From Burkholderiales bacterium (GTDB lineage: Bacteria > Pseudomonadota > Gammaproteobacteria > Burkholderiales > Burkholderiaceae_D), in assembly GCA_016196925.1 (NCBI GenBank), contig JACPWS010000029.1, positions 53,016 through 117,015 of the forward strand: DNA of 64,000 nucleotides, written 5' to 3'. The position numbers were made by a program, and so were the translations under genes. Positions 31,477-42,333 of this stretch are shown one piece after another. The notes beneath the pieces were generated by a model. It was not told the origin of the DNA. It did not search any database and saw nothing but the letters and a program-made list of their open reading frames with translations. Position 1 is the first letter of the stretch; each line of letters begins with the position of its first letter.

Positions 31477-32361
31477 ATGATTAAGATTCAAGGAAGTCTG
31501 GTTGCTATTGTGACCCCCATGCATGCCGATGGCAGCCTCGATTTGCCTTGCTTGCGCAAATTAATCGACTGGCACATCGCCGAAGGCACCGATGGCATCG
31601 TGATCGTCGGCACTACCGGCGAATCGCCCACCGTTACCGTGGAAGAGCATTGCGAATTGATACGGGTGGCGGTTGAGCACACCAATAAGCGCGTGCCTAT
31701 CATCGCCGGCTCCGGCGGCAACTCGACGGCGGAAGCGATAGCGCTGACAAAATTCGCCAAGGAAATCGGCGCCGATGCGTCTTTGCAGGTGGTTCCTTAT
31801 TACAACCGCCCGACTCAGGAAGGCATGTATCAGCATTTCCGGAAAATCGCCGAATCGGTGGATATTCCTGTGATCTTGTACAACGTCCCAGGCCGCACCG
31901 TGGCCGATATGTCGAATGAGACTATCCTGCGTCTGGCGCAGATTCCCGGCATTATCGGCGTGAAAGATGCGACCGGCAACATCGGTCGCGGCACCGATCT
32001 GATACGCCAGGCGCCGGCATCGTTTGCGGTGTATTCGGGCGACGATCCTACCGCAATGGCGCTGATGTTCTGCGGCGGCAAAGGCAATATTTCCGTGACA
32101 GCCAACGTCGCTCCGCGCGCCATGCATGAGCTGTGCGTGGCTGCCATGAAGGGCGATGTGGCGCAAGCGATCGCCATCAATAACCGTCTGATCCCTTTGC
32201 ATAACAAGCTCTTCGTCGAGCCTAATCCTTTGCCGGTTAAATGGGCTATGACTGAAATGGGCTTGATTCCTCCAGGCATACGCCTGCCTTTGGTACCTAT
32301 GGCCGAGCAGTACCATGAAACGGTGCGCGCCGCTTTGCGCGAATCGGGCGTATTGCAATAA
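31477..32361 (+). CDS. dapA: 4-hydroxy-tetrahydrodipicolinate synthase
   Basis: [48 protein letters not shown]. Confidence 0.97.
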   Translation: MIKIQGSLVAIVTPMHADGSLDLPCLRKLIDWHIAEGTDGIVIVGTTGESPTVTVEEHCELIRVAVEHTNKRVPIIAGSGGNSTAEAIALTKFAKEIGADASLQVVPYYNRPTQEGMYQHFRKIAESVDIPVILYNVPGRTVADMSNETILRLAQIPGIIGVKDATGNIGRGTDLIRQAPASFAVYSGDDPTAMALMFCGGKGNISVTANVAPRAMHELCVAAMKGDVAQAIAINNRLIPLHNKLFVEPNPLPVKWAMTEMGLIPPGIRLPLVPMAEQYHETVRAALRESGVLQ

Positions 32362-32439
32362 TTACCCTTGAACAGGCGGCATCGCCGCCTGTTCACTCCA
32401 TGCAGTTTTTGATTGATTACAATTCGTAGGGACTTTCAC

Positions 32440-33612
32440 ATGGCAAAAAGCTTTGTTGCTAAAAACGGGATCGTCAGCGCACTGGCGCTGGCTGGATTGA
32501 CTGGCTGCAGCTCGATTAACAATGCCCTTGAACCAAACCGGATTGATTATAAAAGCGCCGGCAAGGTAACGACTGCTTCCCTGGAAGTTCCTCCCGATTT
32601 GACGCAGATACGTCGTGATAGTCGCTTCTCCATTCCCGAGGCTAACAAGAGCAGTGCCACGGCTTCCGGCTACAACCTGGAAAAAGGCGGCAAGGCTACG
32701 GCCAGCGTCGGCGCAGTCACTGCTATCGCGCAAAACCAGTTGCAGAACATGCATATCGAGCGCGACGGTTCGCAGCGCTGGCTGGTGGTCAGGCAGACGC
32801 CGGAAGTGTTGTGGCCGCAAATTAAGGATTTCTGGCAAGAATTGGGTTTTCTGATCAATATCGAAAATCAGGAAGCCGGAGTGATGGAGACCGATTGGGC
32901 CGAGAATCGCGCAAAAATCCCTCAGGACGTGATACGTAGCACTTTGGGCAGGGTACTCGATTCCCTGTATTCCACCGGGGAGCGCGACAAGTTTCGCACC
33001 CGTATCGAGCGCGCTGCGAACGGCGATGTAGAGATTTATATCAGCCACCGCGGCGCCCAGGAAGTATTGCTTGGGGCGCAGAAAGATGGCACGGTCTGGA
33101 CCCCGCGCGCCGCCGATAGCGGCCTGGAAGCAGAATTTTTGGCGCGCCTGATGGTACGCTTGGGAACGGATGGCGAGCAGGCAAAGGCCGCCGTTAATGC
33201 CTCCCCGGCTCAGTTGAAAGTTCGCTCCAAGTTGTTGAAGGATGGCGCTGCAAGTTATGTAGAAGTGGATGAGGGCTTCGACCGCTCGTGGCGTCGTGTC
33301 GGCCTGGCATTGGATCGCATAGGCTTTACGGTGGAAGACCGCGATCGTTCGCAAGGCTTGTATTTTGTCCGTTACATAGACCAGGATATCGACGCCAAAA
33401 CCAAGGGGGCGAGCGAAGGTTTCTTCTCCAGGCTGTTCTCGTTCGGCTCGTCCAGCGATGCGGCAAAAAATGCTCAGAAATACAGGATTTTCATCAAAAA
33501 TGCTGGTGCCGGAGAAGTCAGTCACGTGACCGTGCATGGCAACGACGGCAAGATCGATTCTTCGCCGGTAGCGGAAAAGATACTTCAATTGTTGAACGAG
33601 CAGTTGAAGTAA
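32440..33612 (+). CDS. bamC: Outer membrane protein assembly factor BamC (lipoprotein)
   Basis: Lipobox ALAGLTGCSS; SLEVPPDLTQ; directly follows dapA. Confidence 0.93.
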   Translation: MAKSFVAKNGIVSALALAGLTGCSSINNALEPNRIDYKSAGKVTTASLEVPPDLTQIRRDSRFSIPEANKSSATASGYNLEKGGKATASVGAVTAIAQNQLQNMHIERDGSQRWLVVRQTPEVLWPQIKDFWQELGFLINIENQEAGVMETDWAENRAKIPQDVIRSTLGRVLDSLYSTGERDKFRTRIERAANGDVEIYISHRGAQEVLLGAQKDGTVWTPRAADSGLEAEFLARLMVRLGTDGEQAKAAVNASPAQLKVRSKLLKDGAASYVEVDEGFDRSWRRVGLALDRIGFTVEDRDRSQGLYFVRYIDQDIDAKTKGASEGFFSRLFSFGSSSDAAKNAQKYRIFIKNAGAGEVSHVTVHGNDGKIDSSPVAEKILQLLNEQLK

Positions 33613-33632
33613 GTTCCACTCTCAACTAAAGT

Positions 33633-33665
33633 AAGCGCGGGCCATCAGGCTCGCGCTTTTTTATT
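33633..33665 (+). terminator. bamC terminator
   Basis: gcgcgggccatcaggctcgcgctttttta. Confidence 0.75.
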
Positions 33666-33726
33666 TTCTGAGCGGAAGTGCGACATCGGATGTTTTTGTA
33701 TCGATGAAAAACCGACTGTAGAAATA

Positions 33727-33757
33727 AAAAAAGCCGGCCAAAGGCCGGCTTTTTTCA
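33727..33757. terminator. Bidirectional-type terminator hairpin
   Basis: aaaaaaagccggccaaaggccggcttttttc. Confidence 0.85.
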
Positions 33758-33769
33758 AGTAATTAAAAA

Positions 33770-34018
33770 TTACTTGGAAGCTGCTGCGGAAGCTGCTGCT
33801 GGAGCGGAAGCTGCTGCGGAAGCTGCTGGAGCTGCGCCGGAAGCTGCTGCTGCGTCAGCGGAAGCTGCTGGAGCTGCTGGAGCTTCAACTGCTGGTGCGG
33901 ATGCTGGAGCTGGAGCTACTACGGAAGCTGCTGCAGAAGCGGATGCTGCTTCTTCTTTTTTGCCGCAAGCAGCCAAAGCGATTGCCAACAGGGAAACGAG
34001 CAAGAGTGATTTTTTCAT
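33770..34018 (-). CDS. Small Ala/Ser/Pro-rich putative lipoprotein
   Basis: MKKSLLLVSLLAIALAACGKKEE lipobox then ~60 aa of A/S/P low complexity. Confidence 0.75.
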   Translation of the reverse strand: MKKSLLLVSLLAIALAACGKKEEAASASAAASVVAPAPASAPAVEAPAAPAASADAAAASGAAPAASAAASAPAAASAAASK

Positions 34019-34349
34019 GTTTATACTTTCAATAAATAGATCAAAAATAAGATCAAAACTTTGCGATGAATAATTACCGGTAATTATCGCTCTATAGGTT
34101 AATTCGCGAGCTTCATGCCAAAACGGCACTCGGCCCCTACGAAAGTTTCCTAACCCGAGATTATAATGATTTTTCCATTATTGGAATAGGGATAGATGCT
34201 TTTTTGCACTCAAAATATTCATTATTTGCAATCTGGGAACAATTCTTTTGGAAAACAGATTGTTTTTCCTCAGAGTGGTTTGTTTTTAATAAGAAAATTT
34301 TGGCGGCAAGTACGGTAATTCTTTGGCGAAATGCAGGACAATTTACTTG

Positions 34350-35486
34350 TTACGAATGCAATTCCAGCCAGCCATCTTCATACCACATGCAAAAAGCCTC
34401 CATCGCATCGGCAGAGGCGGCGGCCAAGTCCGCGCCATCCAGATATCGTTGGTTGGCCAATTTGTCTAGCGTATTTTTATCTTCCTTGCCGACAGTAAAC
34501 GATTCGCCATTAATAAATACATGCTTGCCCTTGTACAGCATTTGCGTCTTGCGCGACAGCTTGATCCCTTTTTTTAAGGCCGCGGACCCGAAGCGCTTGG
34601 GGGACAAGGGTTTTTCCGGTGAAGTGAAAAATACGCTGGGCTTGGGTTCGGTCAGATGTTCGCCGAGGAAAATGGCGATGTCGTCCGGCGTAAAGTGAAT
34701 CTTGGCGATTTGTTCGGCAACTTTTTTCAGCATCTCGTTACAAATCTCTGCCGGTTTGCTGCTGCTCTTCAAATCGGGATCGGCGTAGCGCCCTGGCAAG
34801 TCTATCGATTCCGACATGAAATGCAAAAACGATTCTCCCAACTCTTGGTAGGACGGGGCGCGGAAACCGATGGAATAGGTCATGCATTCGCCGATCGCAA
34901 CGCCGTCGTGCGCATAGTGCGGCGGTAAATACAGCATATCGCCCGGCTCGAGCACGAACTCTTGTTCTGGTTGGAAGTTGCTTAAAATCTTCAAAGGCAT
35001 GCCTTCCACCAGCGACAAGTCTTTTTGCGCGCTGATTTTCCAGTGGCGCTGGCCGTGCGCTTGCAACAGAAACACATCGTAGGAATCGAAATGCGGGCCG
35101 ACACCGCCACCGTCGGCGGCATAGCTGATCATCAGGTCGTCGAGTCTGGCGTCAGGAATGAAGCGGAATTGTCGCAACAGGGCGTCCGCCTGATCGTGGT
35201 GCAGGTTCACGCCTTGTACCAGTAAGGTCCAGTCCTTTTTTTCCTTGACCGGCAAGGTGGCCAAAGGCCCGTTCTTCATTTCCCAGTGTTGCTTGAAGAA
35301 GTTGATCAGACGCGACTCGACGTCATCGCGTGCAGCGAGTTCAAATAAGGCAGAAGGGGGAAGCAGAGGCTGGAATCCGGGAATTGCCTGGCGTATCAGC
35401 AAAGGTTTTTTATGCCAGTATTCGCTCAAAAACTGGTCTGGGGTTATGCCGCCCAGCAACGGCAGTGCAGTGATATTTTTTTTCAT
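34350..35486 (-). CDS. roxA: JmjC/cupin ribosomal oxygenase (RoxA/YcfD-like)
   Basis: YWHKKPLLIRQAIPGF, GVGPHFDSYDVFLLQAHGQRHWKIS, PPHYAHDGVAIGECMTYSIGFR. Confidence 0.92.
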   Translation of the reverse strand: MKKNITALPLLGGITPDQFLSEYWHKKPLLIRQAIPGFQPLLPPSALFELAARDDVESRLINFFKQHWEMKNGPLATLPVKEKKDWTLLVQGVNLHHDQADALLRQFRFIPDARLDDLMISYAADGGGVGPHFDSYDVFLLQAHGQRHWKISAQKDLSLVEGMPLKILSNFQPEQEFVLEPGDMLYLPPHYAHDGVAIGECMTYSIGFRAPSYQELGESFLHFMSESIDLPGRYADPDLKSSSKPAEICNEMLKKVAEQIAKIHFTPDDIAIFLGEHLTEPKPSVFFTSPEKPLSPKRFGSAALKKGIKLSRKTQMLYKGKHVFINGESFTVGKEDKNTLDKLANQRYLDGADLAAASADAMEAFCMWYEDGWLELHS

Positions 35487-35565
35487 GCCCGCATTATAGG
35501 CGCGGCTGAAGCGTCGTACTAGACGGGTATAATTCGTCTGCGAATTAAATTTTTAAGGAAATGCT

Positions 35566-36102
35566 ATGAAGATTGTCAAAAATTCAGTTGTTACTGCCCG
35601 TTATAAGCTGACGGATGCGCAAGACAATCTGATCGAAGAGGGCCAGGAGCCTATGGTTTACCTGCATGGCGGCTACGATAATATCTTCCCTAAGATAGAA
35701 GAAGCGCTGGAAGGCAAGGAAGCCGGCTACAGCACGACCGTGCAATTGAATCCTGAAGACGCTTTCGGCGATTACGATGCGGAACTGGTGAAAGTGGAGC
35801 CGCGCGACCGTTTTCCTTCTCCGCTGGAAGTCGGCATGCAATTCGAAGGCATGCCGGAAGAATCCGAAGAGGCCGAAGCAAATATTTTCACCGTCACCGA
35901 TATCGCCGATGACAAGGTGGTGCTGGACGGCAACCATCCTCTGGCCGGCGTCGCTTTGCGCTTCAGCCTGACGGTGGAAGATGTGCGCGCCGCTTCCGAC
36001 GAAGAAATTGCTCATGGCCATGTCCATGGCGCGCACGGCCATCATCATGGCGATGATGAAGACGATGCCGGCGACGAATATCGCAGCCATCCGATTCATT
36101 AA
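35566..36102 (+). CDS. slyD: FKBP-type peptidyl-prolyl isomerase, SlyD-like
   Basis: YLHGGYDNIFPKIEEALEGKEAG; His-rich C-terminus HGHVHGAHGHHHG. Confidence 0.93.
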   Translation: MKIVKNSVVTARYKLTDAQDNLIEEGQEPMVYLHGGYDNIFPKIEEALEGKEAGYSTTVQLNPEDAFGDYDAELVKVEPRDRFPSPLEVGMQFEGMPEESEEAEANIFTVTDIADDKVVLDGNHPLAGVALRFSLTVEDVRAASDEEIAHGHVHGAHGHHHGDDEDDAGDEYRSHPIH

Positions 36103-36119
36103 GCAGGCGCAGCACCACA

Positions 36120-36152
36120 AAAAAAGCCCCGCGATAGCACGGGGCTTTTTTG
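36120..36152. terminator. Shared terminator between convergent slyD and mutS
   Basis: aaaaaagccccgcgatagcacggggctttttt. Confidence 0.85.
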
Positions 36153-36183
36153 TGCAGAGACGCTTATAAATAGCTTATAAACA

Positions 36184-38814
36184 TCAGAAATTCTTTGCCA
36201 GGCTCTTCAACTGGTACAGGGCGTCCAGTGCCTCGCGCGGCGACATGGCATCCGGATCCAGCGACGCCAGCGCATCCTGTAATTCGGAGTCGGCGGGGAT
36301 ATCTGCCTCTGTCTCGGGTCCGGGGCATTGCGTACTTGCTGCAAACAGATCGAATTGTGGCGTCGCTTGCAGTGAGTGGGCTTCCAGTTCCGCCAGATGC
36401 TTGCGCGCCGAGCGGATGACGACCTGCGGTATGCCGGCCAGCTGCGCCACTTGCAAGCCGTAACTTTGCGAGGCGGGTCCGGGCTGCACGGCGTGCAGGA
36501 ACACGATGTTTTCCTTATGTTCGACGGCCGACAGGTGCACATTTTCTGCCGTCGTGTGTATCTCCGGCAATTGCGTCAGTTCGAAATAATGCGTCGCAAA
36601 CAAGGTGTAGCTTTTCGATACCTGGATCAGATGCTTGGCGATCGCCCACGCCAGCGCCAGCCCGTCAAACGTCGAAGTGCCGCGCCCGACTTCATCCATC
36701 AGCACCAGCGAGTTTTCGCTGGCGCCGTTCAGGATGGCGGCCGATTCCGTCATTTCCACCATGAAGGTAGAGCGTCCGCCGGCCAGATCGTCGGCCGCGC
36801 CTATGCGGGTGAAGATGCGGTCTATCGGGCCGATCACGGCTTCACTGGCCGGGACATAGCTGCCTATGTAGGCTAGTAAAGTGATCAAGGCGACTTGCCG
36901 CATGAAGGTCGATTTACCGCCCATGTTGGGGCCGGTGATCAGCAGCAATTTGCGCTCGGCCGAGAAATCGCAATCGTTGGCGATGAAACGCTCGATCTGA
37001 TTTTCCACCACGGGATGCCGCCCTTGTGCGATATGCAGCGCCGGTTCCTCCACCAGTTGCGGCGCGCACCAGTTGTTCTTCGTCGCGTGATCGGCCAGGC
37101 TGACCAGAGTGTCGAGTTGTGCAATCGCGTGCGCTATCGCTTGCAAGCGGCTGATGTGCGGCAGCAAGTCCTGCAGCAGTCTTTCATACAAAAACTTTTC
37201 TCGCACCAGCGCGCGTTCCTGCGCCGACAAGGCCTTGTCTTCGAACGCCTTCAGTTCCGGCGTGATATAGCGTTCGGCATTCTTCAGGGTCTGGCGCCGG
37301 CGGTAATTGTCGGGCACTTTTTCGCTCTGGCCATTGGTGACTTCGATGTAGAAACCGTGCACCCGGTTGTACTCCACGCGCAGATTGGCGATGCCGGTGC
37401 GTATTCTTTCCGAGGCTTCCAGCTCGATCAGGAACTGGCCGGCATTCTCGGAAAGCGCGCGCAATTCATCGAGTTCGCTGTCGAAGCCGCCGGCGATCAC
37501 GCCGCCGTCGCGCACCATGGTAGCCGGTTGCGGCAGCAGGCCGCGTTCCAGCAAGTCCAAGCATTCCGCCGGCGTCGCCAGGTCGGCCAATACTTTGCTC
37601 AATACGCTGGTCTGGTTATCGGCGATGCACATGCCGACGTAAGAGCGCAAACTGGGCAGATGCTGCAGGCCGTCACGCAAGCCGGACAGATCGCGCGGGC
37701 GGGCCGATTGCAAGGCGATGCGGGTGGTGATACGCTCAATATCGGGTACGGCATTGAGCGTGCCAGCCAGGCCGTCGCTCGCATCGGCCTGTATCAGCGC
37801 CTCGATCGCATCGTGGCGGGAGCGCGCCACCGCCTGATCGCGGCGTGCATGGTGTAGCCAATGGCGCAACAGGCGCGAACCCATCGCGGTGCGGCAATGA
37901 TCGAGCAGGGAAAACAGGGTGGGCGCTTCTTGCCCGCGCAAGGTTTCGCTCAGCTCCAGGTTGCGGCGGGTGGCGGTGTCCAGGCCGATGAATTCATGTT
38001 CAGTTTCGACGTTGAGCGTGTTGACATGTTTCAGCCCGCGCCCCTGGGTGCTTTCCGCGTAGCGCAGCAGGGCGCCGGCAGCCCCGAGTGCCGGCCCCAG
38101 ATTTTCTGCGCCGAAGCCAGTCAGCGAGGCGGTGGCCAACTGGTCTTGCAAGGCTTTCTGCCCTTGCTTCAGATCGAAATGCCAGTCCGGCACTTCGGAA
38201 AATTTGCCCGGCAACAGGGCGTAGTGTTCATCCAGCAGCAGGGTGCCGGCCGATAATAATATTTCTGCCGGGCAGATGCGCTCCAGTTCTTGCTGCAGAC
38301 GCTGCAGCAGGGATTTCTCGTCGGTAGAGAATTCCATCAGTTTCAGCGCGCCGCTGGCTAGCGATAACCATGCCAGGCCGACGTTGATGGTTTTTCTGTG
38401 CTGCAGCATGCAGAGCGATAGCAGTGGACGCTCGGATTTTTCCGGCAACAGGTCGGTATCGGTCAGGGTGCCGGGCGTGATTACGCGCATCACCTTGCGC
38501 TCTACCGGGCCTTTGCTGGTGGCCGGGTCGCCTATCTGTTCGCAGATCGCGGCCGATTCGCCGAGTTTGACCAGCTTGGCCAGATATTGCTCCAGCGAGT
38601 GAAACGGCACACCGGCCATCTTGATAGGCTCGCCGCCCGAGCTGCCGCGCTGGGTCAGCGTGATGCCGAGCAGACGCGCGACTTTTTCGGCGTCGCTGAA
38701 GAATAATTCGTAGAAATCGCCCATCCGGTAAAACACGAGCGTGTCGGGATGGTCTGCTTTGATGCGCAGGTACTGCTGCATCATGGGAGTGTGCTTCGTT
38801 AAGTCTTGTTGCAT
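36184..38814 (-). CDS. mutS: DNA mismatch repair protein MutS
   Basis: [71 protein letters not shown]. Confidence 0.98.
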   Translation of the reverse strand: MQQDLTKHTPMMQQYLRIKADHPDTLVFYRMGDFYELFFSDAEKVARLLGITLTQRGSSGGEPIKMAGVPFHSLEQYLAKLVKLGESAAICEQIGDPATSKGPVERKVMRVITPGTLTDTDLLPEKSERPLLSLCMLQHRKTINVGLAWLSLASGALKLMEFSTDEKSLLQRLQQELERICPAEILLSAGTLLLDEHYALLPGKFSEVPDWHFDLKQGQKALQDQLATASLTGFGAENLGPALGAAGALLRYAESTQGRGLKHVNTLNVETEHEFIGLDTATRRNLELSETLRGQEAPTLFSLLDHCRTAMGSRLLRHWLHHARRDQAVARSRHDAIEALIQADASDGLAGTLNAVPDIERITTRIALQSARPRDLSGLRDGLQHLPSLRSYVGMCIADNQTSVLSKVLADLATPAECLDLLERGLLPQPATMVRDGGVIAGGFDSELDELRALSENAGQFLIELEASERIRTGIANLRVEYNRVHGFYIEVTNGQSEKVPDNYRRRQTLKNAERYITPELKAFEDKALSAQERALVREKFLYERLLQDLLPHISRLQAIAHAIAQLDTLVSLADHATKNNWCAPQLVEEPALHIAQGRHPVVENQIERFIANDCDFSAERKLLLITGPNMGGKSTFMRQVALITLLAYIGSYVPASEAVIGPIDRIFTRIGAADDLAGGRSTFMVEMTESAAILNGASENSLVLMDEVGRGTSTFDGLALAWAIAKHLIQVSKSYTLFATHYFELTQLPEIHTTAENVHLSAVEHKENIVFLHAVQPGPASQSYGLQVAQLAGIPQVVIRSARKHLAELEAHSLQATPQFDLFAASTQCPGPETEADIPADSELQDALASLDPDAMSPREALDALYQLKSLAKNF

Positions 38815-38889
38815 TGTCGAAAAAAGCCGGAATTCTAAAGCCCGTATTGTATGCGACTACGGGGCGAATTCCGGCGTTTTTCTCAGCGA

Positions 38890-40278
38890 TCAGCCGTTGC
38901 CGCGGCCGCCCGAGCGGCGTTGCGTCGACTGTCTGGCGGCGGGGGCGCTGCCGGGATGGCGCGCATCGCCGTGGCCGCTGCGCGGGCCGCCCTGGGCGCC
39001 GGCTTTGGCCGGCTGCCGTGGCTGGCCGCGACCGGCGTCCGCCGCCGGACGTGCGCCGCGGCCGGCGTTTTGATTCCGGCCGCGTGCTTCGAAGCTGCGC
39101 AATTGTATCGGCTGGGCCTTGGCGTTCGGGTCGGGAATGAAACCGTCGACGATTTCTTGCGGGATGCTGCGCTTGATGAATTTCTCGATGTCGGCCAACA
39201 GTTTGAATTCGTCGACGCAGACCAGCGATACTGCCTCGCCGGTGGCGCCGGCGCGACCGGTGCGGCCGATACGGTGCACATAGTCTTCCGGTACGTTCGG
39301 CAGATCGTAGTTGACCACGTGCGGCAATTGGTCGATGTCGATGCCGCGCGCCGCGATATCGGTGGCGACCAGCACCGGCAGGCTGCCGTCCTTGAATTCG
39401 GCCAATGCCTTGGTGCGCGCCGACTGGCTCTTGTTGCCGTGGATCGCCATCGCGGCGATGTCGTCCTTGCCCAGTTGCTCGACCAGTTTATTGGCGCCAT
39501 GCTTGGTGCGGGTGAAGACCAGCACTTGCGACCAGTTATGGCTCTTGATCAGGTGCGCCAGCAGAGGGTGTTTCTTGTCGCGATCGACCGGATGGATCTT
39601 TTGCGCGATGACGTCCACCGTGGAATTGCGGCGCGCCACTTCTATCATGGCGGGATTGTTCAGCAAACGGTCGGCCAGCGTCTTGATCTCGTCCGAGAAG
39701 GTGGCCGAAAACAGCAGGTTCTGGCGCTTGGCCGGCAAGATCGCCAGCACTTTCTTGATGTCGTGGATGAAACCCATGTCCAGCATGCGGTCGGCTTCGT
39801 CCAGCACCAGGATTTCGATGTTGCGGAGATCGATCGTGCCTTGCTGGTGATGATCGAGCAGGCGGCCCGGGGTCGCGACCAGGATATCGACGCCGTGCTT
39901 CAACAGCTTGATCTGCGGGTTGATGCCGACGCCGCCGAAAATCACGCCGGAAGTCAGGTTGGTGTATTTACCGTAAGTGCGCACGCTTTCCTCGACTTGC
40001 GCCGCCAGTTCGCGCGTCGGCGTCAGCACCAGGGTGCGTATCGGACGCCGGCCGGCCGTGTCTTTTGGCGCATTGGCCGAGGTGGAAAGGCGCTGCAGGA
40101 TAGGTAAGGTGAAGCCGGCGGTTTTGCCGGTGCCGGTTTGCGCGCCGGCCAGCAAATCGCCGCCGCCGATGACGGCGGGAATCGCCTGTTGCTGGATAGG
40201 GGTAGGGCTGGTGTAACCTTGTTCGCTGACTGCGCGAACGATGTACTCGGATAAGCCGAGTTCGCTGAATGAAGGCAT
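38890..40278 (-). CDS. rhlE: DEAD-box RNA helicase, RhlE-like
   Basis: [41 protein letters not shown]; basic RG-rich tail. Confidence 0.93.
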   Translation of the reverse strand: MPSFSELGLSEYIVRAVSEQGYTSPTPIQQQAIPAVIGGGDLLAGAQTGTGKTAGFTLPILQRLSTSANAPKDTAGRRPIRTLVLTPTRELAAQVEESVRTYGKYTNLTSGVIFGGVGINPQIKLLKHGVDILVATPGRLLDHHQQGTIDLRNIEILVLDEADRMLDMGFIHDIKKVLAILPAKRQNLLFSATFSDEIKTLADRLLNNPAMIEVARRNSTVDVIAQKIHPVDRDKKHPLLAHLIKSHNWSQVLVFTRTKHGANKLVEQLGKDDIAAMAIHGNKSQSARTKALAEFKDGSLPVLVATDIAARGIDIDQLPHVVNYDLPNVPEDYVHRIGRTGRAGATGEAVSLVCVDEFKLLADIEKFIKRSIPQEIVDGFIPDPNAKAQPIQLRSFEARGRNQNAGRGARPAADAGRGQPRQPAKAGAQGGPRSGHGDARHPGSAPAARQSTQRRSGGRGNG

Positions 40279-40376
40279 GTGTTTCTACTGAGGTTCTGAA
40301 AGCCGGGGCTGGTATCAATCAGCCCCAGGGGATGCATCCGGGCTTGGCCGGGTGCGACGTGATACTTTATTTGAAT

Positions 40377-41177
40377 TTATTTGGAAGCGGCAAAAGGCTG
40401 CATGACGTTAACCATTTGCGCAAATACTTTTGGCGTGCCTGCCAGTATATCGCCTTTATGCAGGTAGCCCGATTCGCCGCTGAAATCGCCGATGATGCCG
40501 CCCGCTTCGCTGATCAGCAAGGCGCCGGCAGCGATGTCCCAGGGCGCCAGTCCTTTTTCAAAGAAACCGTCCAGGCGGCCCATGGCGACATAGGCGAGGT
40601 CGAGTGCAGCCGAACCTGGCCTGCGCAAACCCTGGCATTTGGTTGTCATGACTTTGAACATGTCCAGATATTGATCGAGGCCGGACAGATCGCGGGCAGG
40701 GAAGCCGGTGCCGATCAGCGCGTCGGCCAGCTTGTCGCAGCGGGTGACGCGGATGCGCTTGTCGTTCAGGAAGGCGCCGCCACCCTTGCTGGCGGTGAAC
40801 ATTTCGTTGCGGGTCGGGTCGTAAATCACCGCTTGCGTAATCGCGCCGCGCTGTTGCAGCGCGATCGAGACGCAGTATTGCGGGAAACCGTGAATATAAT
40901 TAGTGGTGCCATCGAGCGGGTCGATGATCCAGACATTATCATTGTCGTCGTGCAAATTAGCGGAGGCGCCCGATTCTTCCGCCAGGATGGCATGATCGGG
41001 GTAAGCGGTGGTCAATACTTCAATGATGGCGGCTTCGGCAGCGCGATCCACATCGGTGACAAAATCGTTGAATTGCTTTTCAGTGACTTTGACGCGGTCG
41101 AGATCGAAAGAAGCGCGATTGATGATAGTCGCGCCACGGCGAGCGGCTTTCACAGCCGTATTGAGCATTGGGTGCAT
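40377..41177 (-). CDS. suhB: Inositol-1-monophosphatase family protein
   Basis: [60 protein letters not shown]. Confidence 0.94.
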   Translation of the reverse strand: MHPMLNTAVKAARRGATIINRASFDLDRVKVTEKQFNDFVTDVDRAAEAAIIEVLTTAYPDHAILAEESGASANLHDDNDNVWIIDPLDGTTNYIHGFPQYCVSIALQQRGAITQAVIYDPTRNEMFTASKGGGAFLNDKRIRVTRCDKLADALIGTGFPARDLSGLDQYLDMFKVMTTKCQGLRRPGSAALDLAYVAMGRLDGFFEKGLAPWDIAAGALLISEAGGIIGDFSGESGYLHKGDILAGTPKVFAQMVNVMQPFAASK

Positions 41178-41341
41178 AAGGTTTCCGATAAAATGACGGC
41201 ATCCGGACTGTTATCATCGATAGGATGATAGCCAGTGACGGAGCTACACAAAAATGATAAAGAGCGTGCGTCATTGTCGCCAGTCAGGCAATGTTGATAA
41301 GCACAACCACAACAAATTAACGCTTGATACCGCTATTTTAA

Positions 41342-42100
41342 ATGAACTTGCCCCAAACCGTCACATCTCTTTTCAAGCGCCTGCGTTTCGTCCTGGTGGA
41401 AACCAGTCATCCCGGCAATATAGGCGCGGCCGCGCGCGCCATCAAAACCATGGGCTTTTCTGAGTTGGTGCTGGTCAATCCGCGTTTTGACTATGCATTG
41501 ACGGATCCTGAAGCGATCGCCTTTGCCAGCGGAGCGCAAGATATTCTGGCGTCGGCGAAGATAGTGAGCAGCATAGAACAAGCCTTGGCCGGTTGCCATT
41601 TTGTGGCGGCGGTCAGTGCGCGTCTGCGCGAATTTTCCCCGCCGGTGCTTAGCCCGCGCGCGCTCGCTGAAAATTTATCGGGGCAAATTCAAGAACCGGT
41701 GGCGATCGTATTCGGCAATGAACGTTACGGTTTGCCGAATGAAATCGTGGTCAAGTGCAATGCGCTGATTAATATTCCGGCCAATCCCGATTATTCTTCG
41801 CTGAACCTGGCGCAGGCGATACAGTTGCTGGCTTACGAATGCCGGGTCGCCCAACTGGGCGATGCCGGTAGCGTGTCCCCTATCGGATTTCATGGGGACC
41901 TGGCTTCAGCCGATGAGATAGACCGCATGTATGCACATCTGGAGCAAGCGCTGGTAGCGATCAATTTTTTAGATCCCGCACATCCGAAAAAATTGATGCC
42001 GCGCCTGAGGCGCCTGTTTTCACGCACGCAACTGGAGACGGAAGAGGTGAATATCTTGCGCGGAATAGCAAAGAAAATTTTGGATGGACGCAAGGATTGA
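41342..42100 (+). CDS. trmJ: tRNA (cytidine/uridine-2'-O-)-methyltransferase TrmJ
   Basis: RFVLVETSHPGNIGAAARAIKTMGFSELVLVNPR; VFGNERYGLPNE. Confidence 0.94.
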   Translation: MNLPQTVTSLFKRLRFVLVETSHPGNIGAAARAIKTMGFSELVLVNPRFDYALTDPEAIAFASGAQDILASAKIVSSIEQALAGCHFVAAVSARLREFSPPVLSPRALAENLSGQIQEPVAIVFGNERYGLPNEIVVKCNALINIPANPDYSSLNLAQAIQLLAYECRVAQLGDAGSVSPIGFHGDLASADEIDRMYAHLEQALVAINFLDPAHPKKLMPRLRRLFSRTQLETEEVNILRGIAKKILDGRKD

Positions 42101-42333
42101 AAAAATTTCCGATCGGAAATATTTAGATGCAGATTGCTGACGATGATGATTTTAAATGATAAATAAGTTGAAATTTTCGCCAATACCTCGCGTTTTAGCT
42201 TTGCAAGCGCTGACAGGTTTGTTATAAGTTCAGTAAGAATGTCCTGAATATGCATTTCGTCATTTCAGGTCTGTTTTAATACCAGCGTTTTTTTGAGGTC
42301 ATCATTATTTCCGCCATTCTCCACAGAACAATT

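Noticed and set aside
33774-34073. Plus-strand Ala/Glu-rich ORF
   Set aside because: Complement of the low-complexity lipoprotein tract; it lacks a signal or conserved start.
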